Shown here: in pieces, positions 31,829 to 40,738 of the stretch | How positions within the stretch are numbered: the stretch's first letter is position 1 | Layout: the number at the start of each line of letters is the position of its first letter | DNA from: Pseudomonadales bacterium | GTDB lineage: Bacteria; Pseudomonadota; Gammaproteobacteria; Pseudomonadales; Azotimanducaceae | DNA length: 64,000 nucleotides | Direction: 5' to 3' | Assembly: GCA_012103505.1 (NCBI GenBank) | Contig: WLWP01000001.1 | Coordinates: 2,914,001 to 2,978,000 of the forward strand | Made by a program: the position numbers and the translations under genes | Notes under the pieces: model-generated | Database searches by the model: none | Told to the model about the DNA's origin: nothing | Seen by the model: only the letters and a program-made list of their open reading frames with translations

Positions 31829-32109
31829 GCCTCTCCTCCCAGTACAAAAAACCGCGTTCAACCTGACCCGTCAGGCACCTGCTAGCGTTCCCGTTAGTTC
31901 GGCTGACATTCTCAGAACCATAGTTGGATTCAACGTTGAGAGCACCGCAATATAGCCGAAAACGCCATCCTGGCGAAAGCGGATGGTCAACGTCGGTAGT
32001 TGAGCTGGCTGACACAACGCAGGTGTCAATTTCTTTTCTACCATGCACTGTTGCTTCGACAACGACGATCGGCCTAGCGCCACACCCAGAGCTAATTGGA
32101 TGCCAATGC

Positions 32110-33102
32110 ATGGAAATCATTGAGACCGTCGTGCAGGAGGTGTTGGGATTCCTCAGAATCTCCGCAGCATGGGAGATCGTTACAACTGGAGAGATTCGTG
32201 CTTTCGCCAGCGTCGACGGCATCAGGGCGCTCATCTTTCCCATCATCCCACTGCTGCTCATCATCGAACTGGTACTAGGTCTGGTTCGTCGGAATCCGCA
32301 GATGAGGGTCTACAAGGTTAACTTCCTGATCTATGTCGTGAATCGCTTTGTGGGCCGATTCATCTCGCTCGGCATAGTCGTCCTTTGCATTACTCTGTTT
32401 CAGAAACACGCGCCGTTTCAGACGACCCTGACCTGGTACTGGTTCATCTACGCGTACATCGTCTGGGAGTTTGGACATTTCATCTACCACTTCACGACCC
32501 ACAAGGTCCGGGTGCTATGGTGCCTCCACTCCACCCACCACGCGCCAGAAGAGATGAATCTCTCTGTGAACTATGCTCATTTTTTCCTCGAAGCGCCTTA
32601 CGCCGACCTCATACGCACGTCCGTTTGCATACTGATGGGCGTGCAGGTCGAGCTGCTGCTGATCGTTATGTTCATCGACGGCACCTATGGGGCGTTCATC
32701 CACGTTGGGGAGAACATGATCCGAGACGCCCGCTTCGGCTTCCTCAAGAAGCTAATGCTGACTCCGTCCCACCACAGGGTCCATCACGCTCGAAACCCCC
32801 TCTACATCGACACCAATTTCTGCAACCTGCTGAACGTCTGGGACAGGGTGTTTCGGACCTACCAGGAAGAACAAACAGAAGTGCGCGTTGAATATGGCAT
32901 CAGCCGGAAAGTAGACTCCGGAAGTTTTTTCGATGTGTATTTCGGGGAATTTGTTTTCCTTGCACAGGACATTTTCATGGCACCACGCATCCGTGACAAA
33001 CTACTCTACGTCGTAATGCCGCCTGGATGGCATCATTCAGGCCAACACAAAACTGCCTCGACGATCCGAGGTGGTTACATCCAGAAATCAGAGATGCAAT
33101 AA
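32110..33102 (+). CDS. Sterol desaturase / fatty acid hydroxylase family protein
   Basis: His clusters EFGHFIYHFTTHK, LHSTHHAPEEMN, PSHHRVHHARN; start placed at ATG 32110. Confidence 0.92.
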   Translation: MEIIETVVQEVLGFLRISAAWEIVTTGEIRAFASVDGIRALIFPIIPLLLIIELVLGLVRRNPQMRVYKVNFLIYVVNRFVGRFISLGIVVLCITLFQKHAPFQTTLTWYWFIYAYIVWEFGHFIYHFTTHKVRVLWCLHSTHHAPEEMNLSVNYAHFFLEAPYADLIRTSVCILMGVQVELLLIVMFIDGTYGAFIHVGENMIRDARFGFLKKLMLTPSHHRVHHARNPLYIDTNFCNLLNVWDRVFRTYQEEQTEVRVEYGISRKVDSGSFFDVYFGEFVFLAQDIFMAPRIRDKLLYVVMPPGWHHSGQHKTASTIRGGYIQKSEMQ

Positions 33103-33111
33103 CAGACAGCC

Positions 33112-34407
33112 ATGCACAACTCGTTTAGCCATTTAGGTGGAATCTTAATTCTGATTCTTTGGCCCCCTTTGGGATTCGCAGGCACAGCAGACGCGAACTA
33201 CAACGAGGCAAAGGTCCCTGGTTATTCTTTACCGAACCCGCTTGTCTTTGAAGACAGGCGCCCGGTCACCACGCCAGAGCAATGGCGCATCCGGCGCACA
33301 GAGATCCTCCGACTATTTGAGGATCACGTCTACGGCCGCACCCCGAGCGGGGTAACACCGCTTCGATTTCAGGTCCGCTCCGAAGATAAAAATGCCTTCG
33401 GCGGTTCAGCCACGCGCAAGGAAGTCACAGTTTACTTCACCGAAGACGACAACGGACCTCAGATGGATCTCCTCATGTACGTTCCGAAGCGAGGAGCCAG
33501 CCCTGCACCGGCGTTTATTGGTTTGAACTTCTACGGCAATCACACCGTACACAACGACGCGGAGATTACTCTCTCCACCCGATGGATGCGCAACAACGAT
33601 GCTCTGCACGTCACTAACAATCAGGCGACTGAACAATCTCGAGGCGTTCGCGATTCGCGTTGGCCGATCGAGCGAATTATCGATCGCGGCTTCGCCCTCA
33701 TTACGGCCTACTACGGTGATATTGACCCCGACTACGATGACGGCTGGACGAACGGCGTACACCGTCTCTTCTTCAAGCAGGATCAAACCGGACCGGAACC
33801 TGACGAATGGGGGTCGATCGGGGCCTGGTCCTGGGGACTGAGCAGGGCATTGGACTATTTGATCGTTGACGAAGACATAGATCACGAGCGCGTAGCAGTT
33901 GTGGGACATTCCCGATTGGGCAAAGCCTCACTTTGGGCGGGTGCTCAGGATGAACGATTTGCTCTTGTGGTTGCGAACAACTCAGGCGCTGGCGGTGCCG
34001 CACTATCGCGGCGAAGGTTCGGGGAAACGATCGAAGTACTCAACACTAGATTCCCACACTGGTTCAATGACAACTTCAATCAGTACAACGGCAACGAAGA
34101 TGCTCAACCATTAGACCAGCATATGCTAATCGCGCTAATGGCTCCCAGACCAATTTACGTAGCCAGTGCGCAAGAAGACCTATGGGCTGATCCAAAAGGA
34201 GAGTTTACTTCTGCACTTCATGCCAGCCCCGTCTATCGACTTCTGGGTACCGATGGCCTGGCTGTAGATCAAATGCCGCCAGTCGAACAGCCCGTCACAA
34301 GCCGAATCGGTTATCACATTCGCTTGGGCGGCCACAATGTGACTGACTATGATTGGGATCGTTTCATGGACTTTGCGGATAAACACATGCAGCCCAAAGG
34401 AGACTGA
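33112..34407 (+). CDS. CE15-like glucuronoyl (methyl) esterase, secreted
   Basis: VAVVGHSRLGKASLWAGAQDERFALVVANNSGAGGAALSRRRFGETI, DQHMLIALMAPRPIYVASAQEDLWADP. Confidence 0.85.
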   Translation: MHNSFSHLGGILILILWPPLGFAGTADANYNEAKVPGYSLPNPLVFEDRRPVTTPEQWRIRRTEILRLFEDHVYGRTPSGVTPLRFQVRSEDKNAFGGSATRKEVTVYFTEDDNGPQMDLLMYVPKRGASPAPAFIGLNFYGNHTVHNDAEITLSTRWMRNNDALHVTNNQATEQSRGVRDSRWPIERIIDRGFALITAYYGDIDPDYDDGWTNGVHRLFFKQDQTGPEPDEWGSIGAWSWGLSRALDYLIVDEDIDHERVAVVGHSRLGKASLWAGAQDERFALVVANNSGAGGAALSRRRFGETIEVLNTRFPHWFNDNFNQYNGNEDAQPLDQHMLIALMAPRPIYVASAQEDLWADPKGEFTSALHASPVYRLLGTDGLAVDQMPPVEQPVTSRIGYHIRLGGHNVTDYDWDRFMDFADKHMQPKGD

Positions 34408-34409
34408 CA

Positions 34410-35765
34410 ATGTCAAAATCAGCTGAACTGTTAACAAGGTACGAAGAACAAGTCGAATCCATCTGGCGCGACATGACACCCAAATCACGGGAACTATGCG
34501 ATAGCGCGAAACGGTTCACCCCAGGCGGCGCTGTACGTTCGCATAGCACCGGAACCCATCTGCCCTATGGCGACCGCGTCGATGGTTGTCATGTTTACGA
34601 CGTCGACGGTAACAAGTACATCGACTTGGTTCTCGGCATGGCGTGCATCATGGGTCACAACCATCCGGCGATTGTGGCTGCGATACAGGAACAGATTCCA
34701 AAGGGTTTGGTGACATACAAGCCAGATGTTAAGTGGGATTTGTTAGCCGAGAAGATGAACCAACGCGTCCCATCGATCGATAAGGTTTGGCCTGCATTTG
34801 GCGGCTCTCAGGCGTTCATGTGGGCTATTCGCGCGGCGCGTGCTCACACGCGTCGGGACAAGATCGTTAAGATCAGAGGTAGCTACCATGGTACCTACGA
34901 CGATGCGTTCATTAGCCCTCCTCACGGTTCACCTGGTATTCCCAAAGATCGCCTGAATCATCTTCTGTTCGTCGATTGGAACGATAAGGAAGGAACCGAA
35001 AAAGTTATTCGTGAAAACAAAGACGACATTGCTGCAGTCCTGACGGAAGGGTTTCACACCGGCGGCGCCCTCGCGCCTCAGGATGGTTATCTTTCTTTCC
35101 TGCGAGAGGTCACTGAAAAATATGGCATTGTTCTGATCTTCGATGAAATCGTTAATTTCTGGCTCGATCATGGCGGGACGGGAAAGCTCTATGACGTCGA
35201 ACCGGACCTGTGCTGCTATGGTAAAGGTATCGGTGGCGGAATCGCGATGGGTTTGGTTGCGGGCAAAGATGCGATCATGAATCTGTTCAATCAGGAAGAA
35301 AGCTATCGCATAGCCGCTATTGCAGCCCACCAAGGCGATCCTTTGACTGTGTCCGCCAGCCTCGCCTGCCTTGAGATCATGTCCGAGGACGAGATTAGCC
35401 GCATCAACGCGAATGGCGAGTACATGGCAGAAGGTATACGTAACGCTCTAAAAGACGCCGGACTCCGAGGATTCGTATCAGGTTACGGAAATCACCAGGC
35501 ATTGCATCTGACGGACCAGACAGATGTCGACGATCCGGTTACCTATTTCACCAATACCAATACCCCGGGTCTAAAAGAGGCAATGTCGCTGTTTCGTCGA
35601 TCCCTGATCAACAAGGGAGTAATGACTCTGGAGAACCTGATGCACGTGCGAGCCTCGATCCCACTGACGAAGGAAGAAATTGATTTCAGTATCGGTGCGA
35701 TTAAAGAAACCTTCCTCGAGATCCGCCCAATTCTTGCAGAAACGACCCCTCACCTTGTGGTTTGA
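34410..35765 (+). CDS. Class III aminotransferase / glutamate-1-semialdehyde aminomutase-like
   Basis: FTPGGAVRSHSTGTHLPYGDRVDGCHVYDVDGNKYIDLVLG, IVLIFDEIVNFWLDHGG, CYGKGIGGGIAMG (PLP lysine). Confidence 0.9.
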   Translation: MSKSAELLTRYEEQVESIWRDMTPKSRELCDSAKRFTPGGAVRSHSTGTHLPYGDRVDGCHVYDVDGNKYIDLVLGMACIMGHNHPAIVAAIQEQIPKGLVTYKPDVKWDLLAEKMNQRVPSIDKVWPAFGGSQAFMWAIRAARAHTRRDKIVKIRGSYHGTYDDAFISPPHGSPGIPKDRLNHLLFVDWNDKEGTEKVIRENKDDIAAVLTEGFHTGGALAPQDGYLSFLREVTEKYGIVLIFDEIVNFWLDHGGTGKLYDVEPDLCCYGKGIGGGIAMGLVAGKDAIMNLFNQEESYRIAAIAAHQGDPLTVSASLACLEIMSEDEISRINANGEYMAEGIRNALKDAGLRGFVSGYGNHQALHLTDQTDVDDPVTYFTNTNTPGLKEAMSLFRRSLINKGVMTLENLMHVRASIPLTKEEIDFSIGAIKETFLEIRPILAETTPHLVV

Positions 35766-35874
35766 GCCCAAGCGGCTGGAGTTCATCTGAAACCTGGGGG
35801 CCCGGACATGCCTCTACCAGTAAAACGATCAGTGAACATACTAAATTCATTCACGATTCACGACAGCGCTAACT

Positions 35875-36723
35875 TCAGAGCTGCGACAACATCTCCCGCG
35901 CCCGCTTAATTGAATCGATATGCGCAGCCGGATCGGCTAGACCTTGATTCATCGTCACCATCGCGACATGAGTAATACCCATGTCCTGTACTCGCTTTAT
36001 GTCGTCGACACTTGAGTTAGACGCCATGATGCATTCGATACCGATGCTTTCCGGATCGCGACCGGCTTGCTCTGCGCTGGTTTTCATCTGTGCGATCTGT
36101 TGCTCGAGATCTCTGTTTACAAAAGGAAACCATCCATCGGCCAGACGCCCAACTCGTTCTATGACTTGAGGCGCCATACCACCCAACCAAATTGGAATGG
36201 CTTTGTTTTCGGGTAGTGGATTAAGACCTGCTGCCGTGATGGTGTGGTGCTTACCCGAATAACTGATGACGTCATCACGCCAAAGTCTGCGTAAAAGGTC
36301 GATCTGCTCTTCAGAACGTTGGCCGCGATCACGAAAGTTTTCACCCAGCGCTTCGTACTCGACGTCATTCCACCCCGTACCGACGCCTAAACGCAAACGC
36401 CCGTGACTCAACACATCGACACAAGCCGCTTGTTTGGCCACCAGAGCCGTTTGCCGCTGTGGCAGGATAATCACTGCAGTGACAAGCTCTATGGAGGAGG
36501 TGAGACCCGCAAGATATGAGAAGAGAACAAAAGGTTCCTGAAACATGCTGTCACTGGTGTAGGGACCTTGCCAATCAGGGCGACTCGCGGTATCCGCCCC
36601 CAATACATGATCGTAAGCTAGCAAGTGATCATAGCCTAGTGTTTCTGCTGTGACCGCGTACTCGGCAACGGTGTCAGGGTCTGCGCCAATCTCAGTCTGT
36701 GGAAAAACGACTCCGATTTTCAT
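35875..36723 (-). CDS. LLM class (F420-dependent-type) oxidoreductase
   Basis: MKIGVVFPQTEIGADPDTVAEYAVTAETLGYDHLLAYDHVLG, GRLRLGVGTGWNDVEYEALG. Confidence 0.92.
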   Translation of the reverse strand: MKIGVVFPQTEIGADPDTVAEYAVTAETLGYDHLLAYDHVLGADTASRPDWQGPYTSDSMFQEPFVLFSYLAGLTSSIELVTAVIILPQRQTALVAKQAACVDVLSHGRLRLGVGTGWNDVEYEALGENFRDRGQRSEEQIDLLRRLWRDDVISYSGKHHTITAAGLNPLPENKAIPIWLGGMAPQVIERVGRLADGWFPFVNRDLEQQIAQMKTSAEQAGRDPESIGIECIMASNSSVDDIKRVQDMGITHVAMVTMNQGLADPAAHIDSIKRAREMLSQL

Positions 36724-37130
36724 TTGTTCAATCCTTCAAGTAGTGAGTTAGTCCTTAAGACGAGAGAGAATCTCTAGAGACTCCAGCGATTCTTCAGGTG
36801 CACTCTCTGACATTTCTTCTATCTCCCTTCCCAGTTCTTTAAACCTATCTCAGCGCGCGTATTCTGTCTCCTCATTGTTATCAGTTCAGCAGACAGTTTG
36901 CAGGCACGTCACATTAGTAGCTTTGGGCAGAGCCAAAAGTTCAAGTACGCCGCCAAGGCCACGATCGCAACGCTAAGCTGCGCCTCGGACCTATCGTGAT
37001 TTACAAAGATCACAGGCTACTCATCCCTGCACTGAGGTGGCCAGAGCGCGTTATACTGCTACCAGCTGGGTTAGCCGGAAGGACGCTTACAAGAATAATT
37101 CCCAACACCTAGCGTACTCACAAACCAGAG

Positions 37131-37667
37131 ATGCATATGGCGAGAATTAGATTACTACCCGATGAAGAATTGGATGAAGTTACCCGGACTTCTGTCCACG
37201 AGATGGAAGAGAAAGGGTTGGATACCTCCACCGCTAGGGGACTTGCCAACGCGCAAGACTTTTTTAACAGTTACTTCCAATTCTATGGACCAGCTCGTCA
37301 GGGTCGATCCGTGTCGGACGAACTTATTGAGTTAGTACGCTTGCGTATCGCGCGCCACAATGACTGCTTTACGTGACTCAACGTTCGGCTCCTGCAGTCT
37401 GCAGGTGAACTGACTGAACAAAAAATTTCCAATCTTGATTTAGATAAGTCAATGGACCCATTCAGCGATTCGGAGCGTCTCGCGCTCGAGTATGCTGATC
37501 GCCTCGCTGTTGATCACCACAATATGGACGATGGCTTTTTTGATCGACTAAAAGAACACTACAGCGACGAACAGATTTTGGAACTGGGCATGATGATCGG
37601 CCAGTTCATTGGCTTTGGACGCTTGTTGATGGTGTTGGACTTAGAGTCCAAGTTCTGCACAACCTAG
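37131..37667 (+). CDS. Candidate selenoprotein: AhpD-like / carboxymuconolactone decarboxylase (CMD) family with CxxU
   Basis: ORFs 37131-37376 and 37452-37667 share a frame and are separated by one TGA (37374-37376). Readthrough: ELIELVRLRIARHNDCFT-U-LNVRLLQSAGELTEQKISNLDLDKSMDPFSDSERLALEYADRLAVDHHNMDD... No other stop in the bridge. Confidence 0.87.
37383..37410 (+). promoter_or_regulatory. Candidate bacterial SECIS hairpin for the CMD selenoprotein
   Basis: GTTC GGCT CCTGC AGTCT GCAGG T GAAC: upper 5-bp stem, 5-nt loop with G at position 2, lower 4-bp stem; loop begins 19 nt after the UGA. The apex TGCAGTCTGCA closely resembles the E. coli fdhF SECIS apex TGCAGGTCTGCA (recalled). Confidence 0.75.
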
Positions 37668-37719
37668 CTCATTAATATCGCTAAGACGAGCGGCTTGAGC
37701 CGATAGAGCAACGACTTGC

Positions 37720-38073
37720 TTGGCGTGCACAAATACCTCCATCGATCAGACGCTCGGGCAATCTGAGAATTCGACGAAGAACTATTTCGAGAAGGTTTCA
37801 GCCAACGCCATCAAACAGTGCCCCAGAAGAACGGCTGTACCTAAACTGAAACGCTTTTACGAAGACACTCCCGATTGCGGTGGCGAAAATCAGCTCATCT
37901 GCCACCTACTGAAGCAGCAAAGCCCATGTGATCGCGGCTTTGTAGCCTCAGCGCCTCAGTGCGAGATATGCATCAGGGATGAGCGCGACCTATTCAGTAA
38001 GCGTAAAGAAGGCGCATTAAGTCGATTGGGGTATCGACCCCATATCTCAAAAATAGGCGGGTCCGTACCTTAG
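37720..38073 (+). CDS. Short hypothetical ORF carrying one degenerate copy of the Cys-rich repeat of the next gene (possible remnant)
   Basis: KRFYEDTPDCGGENQLICHLLKQQSPCDRGFVASAPQCEICIRDE resembles the 50-aa unit in the downstream protein; no signal peptide. Confidence 0.4.
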   Translation: MACTNTSIDQTLGQSENSTKNYFEKVSANAIKQCPRRTAVPKLKRFYEDTPDCGGENQLICHLLKQQSPCDRGFVASAPQCEICIRDERDLFSKRKEGALSRLGYRPHISKIGGSVP

Positions 38074-38100
38074 ATAGGGTGAACAGCAAGAGTACAAGCC

Positions 38101-40206
38101 ATGACCCTACCCGCCCTTCGACTCAGCGCAATCATATTGTATGCGCTTGGTGTCGTTCTCTTACTAGCGGCCGAACCAGCGGAAGCCTTTATTAAGAAGT
38201 ACGACCCATCCAAGACACATTGCGGTGGTAACAATCAGAAGGTCTGCAAAAAGACAGAGCAACTGAGAGGTTGTGACCCTGGTTTTCATCGCACCAGCCC
38301 AGTCGGTGGGAAATGCACCCGAGAAAACAAACTCAAACCCATCATCGACAAAGCCAAACCCAAGAAGATGCATGAGCCATCGGAAACCAGCTGTGGAGGT
38401 GACAAACAACGAGTCTGCAAGAAAACCGAGCAATTGCGCGGTTGTGATCCTGGCTTTCATCGCACAAGCCCTGTGGGTGGTACTTGTACCACTGAAAACA
38501 AGCTCAAGCCGAAAAAGATGTTTGAACCTTCAGCGACCCACTGCGGTGGTGATAATCAGAAGGTATGTAGAAAATCTGAACAGCTGAGAGGTTGTGATCC
38601 TGGCTTTCATCGCACGAGCCCTGTAGGCGGCATCTGTACCACTGAAAACAAGCTCAAGCCGAAGAAGATGTTTGAACCCTCAGCGACCCATTGTGGTGGT
38701 GATAATCTGAAGGTCTGTAAAAAATCTGAACAGCTGAGAGGTTGTGATCCTGGCTTTCATCGCACCAGTCCTGTCGGCGGTATCTGTACGACCGAAAACA
38801 AGCTAAAGCCAAAGCGGTTCTACGAACCCTCAGCGACACACTGTGGCGGCAACAACCAAACAGTGTGTAAGAAAAGTGAGCAACTACGCGGTTGTGATCC
38901 TAATTATCATCGCACCCAGCCCGTGGGCGGCACCTGTACCACGGAGAACAAGCTGAAGCTCAAGAAGATGTACGAGCCTTCTGAAACCGACTGTGGCGGG
39001 TTGAATCAGCGCGTGTGCAAAAAATCGGAGCAATTGCGTGGATGTGACCCAGACCTGCATAGAACCAGTCCAGTCGGAGGCACCTGCACCGACGATAACA
39101 AGTTCATTCCCGACTTCATTGAAAATAAAGGTGAATGGAGTCCGCCAAAGTGGGTGCAAAACTTGTTTAAGAAGAAAAAGAAAGATGGGGCCATCGATAT
39201 CCTCAAAGCAAACAAAGACAACATCGATGGTATGAAGCAGGTGGTTGGCAATCTGCAACGGAGCCATGGCGCACTTACCAACGCAGACGCGATCCGTTCT
39301 CTAACAGCCCAAGATCTAATCGATGCCGGTGCGAGTGACGTTCTGGAAAGTGCTTGCGGAAACAACTTCCTCTGCACAATTACCATCACCGCCGGTGCTG
39401 ATGCATCCTACGTCGTCGGTGGTTCCGGTTCCGGCGGGATTGCATTTGGTACCGTTCACGAGAAAGGCGACCCCGACGGGAAAGACATTAAGATCACCTA
39501 TATCTTGACCACCAACGTGACCGGAGGCGCTTCTGCAGGTGCTTCCGGCAACCTAGAAATCGGTTTCTGGAAATCTCGGTTCAACGAGATGGAAGGATTT
39601 GCTCACGGTCTGCAAGTTGGCGGCTCAGTTAACGGCGTCGGTGCAGGTGGGTCGGTCTGGTGGAACATCAACTGGTTTTGGGAAAATGACGATTGGAAGT
39701 TGTTCGACTGGAAGACTTGGCGCAGCGAAGAATCCAAGGATGAATACGGTGGCATCGTGGTCGGTTACCAGGGTGGTATGGAACTCGAAGTGGAGTACGC
39801 GTGGGGCTACACCTGGAACTGGGGTGAGGGTGTAGAGTTTCTAATGAAGAGTCGCACCAAGCGCTGTTTACAATTCGAAAATCCGGATCGTGAAGACAGC
39901 CGAGCTGAAATGTGGGGGTGCCACCGAGGCAGCAAGAGCCAGCTGTGGCAGCAGGTTGATGAGTCACTGGTCAACATCAAGGGCTTTTGCCTAACCGCGA
40001 ACGAGCTGAGAAAGGGCTCCAGGCTATCCGCTCAAGAGTGTGATGGCAGTGCCGAGCAGAAATGGGTCAAAGAAAAGAGGGCCTTCAAAGTTGGCGGCCT
40101 CTGCCTCGACGTCCGCAAGTCACACATCGGCGAAGATGGGGGCGATGTGTTGCTGTGGACTTGTCATAACGGTAAGAACCAGCAATGGCGTAAAGATCTA
40201 CGCTAG
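38101..40206 (+). CDS. Secreted protein with six Cys-rich 50-aa repeats, Gly-rich region and C-terminal ricin B-type lectin domain
   Basis: Signal-like N-terminus; repeated CGGxNQxVCKKxEQLRGCDPGFHRTSPVGGxCTTENKLKPKKM; C-terminal QLWQQV, QKWVKE, QQWRKD (QxW motifs). Confidence 0.85.
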   Translation: MTLPALRLSAIILYALGVVLLLAAEPAEAFIKKYDPSKTHCGGNNQKVCKKTEQLRGCDPGFHRTSPVGGKCTRENKLKPIIDKAKPKKMHEPSETSCGGDKQRVCKKTEQLRGCDPGFHRTSPVGGTCTTENKLKPKKMFEPSATHCGGDNQKVCRKSEQLRGCDPGFHRTSPVGGICTTENKLKPKKMFEPSATHCGGDNLKVCKKSEQLRGCDPGFHRTSPVGGICTTENKLKPKRFYEPSATHCGGNNQTVCKKSEQLRGCDPNYHRTQPVGGTCTTENKLKLKKMYEPSETDCGGLNQRVCKKSEQLRGCDPDLHRTSPVGGTCTDDNKFIPDFIENKGEWSPPKWVQNLFKKKKKDGAIDILKANKDNIDGMKQVVGNLQRSHGALTNADAIRSLTAQDLIDAGASDVLESACGNNFLCTITITAGADASYVVGGSGSGGIAFGTVHEKGDPDGKDIKITYILTTNVTGGASAGASGNLEIGFWKSRFNEMEGFAHGLQVGGSVNGVGAGGSVWWNINWFWENDDWKLFDWKTWRSEESKDEYGGIVVGYQGGMELEVEYAWGYTWNWGEGVEFLMKSRTKRCLQFENPDREDSRAEMWGCHRGSKSQLWQQVDESLVNIKGFCLTANELRKGSRLSAQECDGSAEQKWVKEKRAFKVGGLCLDVRKSHIGEDGGDVLLWTCHNGKNQQWRKDLR
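38221..39110 (+). repeat. Intragenic tandem repeat, six units of about 150 bp
   Basis: Repeat units recur every 50 codons (first unit longer); near-identical DNA in units 2-4. Confidence 0.93.
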
Positions 40207-40220
40207 CGTCAGCTTCTGCC

Positions 40221-40251
40221 AAATGCCGTCGGTCATAGACCGGCGGCATTT
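40221..40251 (+). terminator. Rho-independent terminator-like hairpin
   Basis: AAATGCCGTCGGTC ATA GACCGGCGGCATTT followed by a T-rich tail, 15 nt after the repeat-lectin gene stop. Confidence 0.75.
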
Positions 40252-40260
40252 AATTTTAAC

Positions 40261-40340
40261 CTTTCCCTTGCTCTCCCTTGCTCTCCCTTGCTCTCCCTTG
40301 CTCTCCCTTGCTCTCCCTTGCTCTCCCTTGCTCTCCCTTG
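40261..40340. repeat. 10-bp tandem repeat (ctctcccttg), 7 perfect copies plus flanking imperfect copies
   Basis: Read directly; 40271-40340 perfect, 40261-40270 is ctttcccttg. Confidence 0.97.
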
Positions 40341-40498
40341 CTCACCTTGTCGCTCTCAATCGCTCTCTTTTAACACGCCCCTGATATCCTCTTTGCACCC
40401 TGCTATTTAGTTTCTAACCGTAATTCACATCCCAGCATGACTTCAATGGCACACTCGTCGATATACTGGTTAGTCGTGGTTGCGCCTAAGAAGTTAGG

Positions 40499-40732
40499 CT
40501 AGATTTCTTGAGAGCTTTGAGTATGGCGAAGGCACGGGACTAGGATACCCGTGACATATAGAGAAACTAATAGACCTGGAATCGCTCGCGCCACCTGCCA
40601 ATGCCAAGGTGTACTCGTGTCTACAATACTGGAATAGGCTTGCGCCATCGCTAAGAGCCAAAGCACTAATATCGCGCCGACAGCGGCCACGATCTTGAGT
40701 GCATGTGTATTAATCTGGTTCGATTGACTCAT
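40499..40732 (-). CDS. Small hypothetical membrane protein
   Basis: 77 aa with two hydrophobic segments; ends 6 nt before the histidine kinase stop region, same strand. Confidence 0.5.
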   Translation of the reverse strand: MSQSNQINTHALKIVAAVGAILVLWLLAMAQAYSSIVDTSTPWHWQVARAIPGLLVSLYVTGILVPCLRHTQSSQEI

Positions 40733-40738
40733 GGAGTG

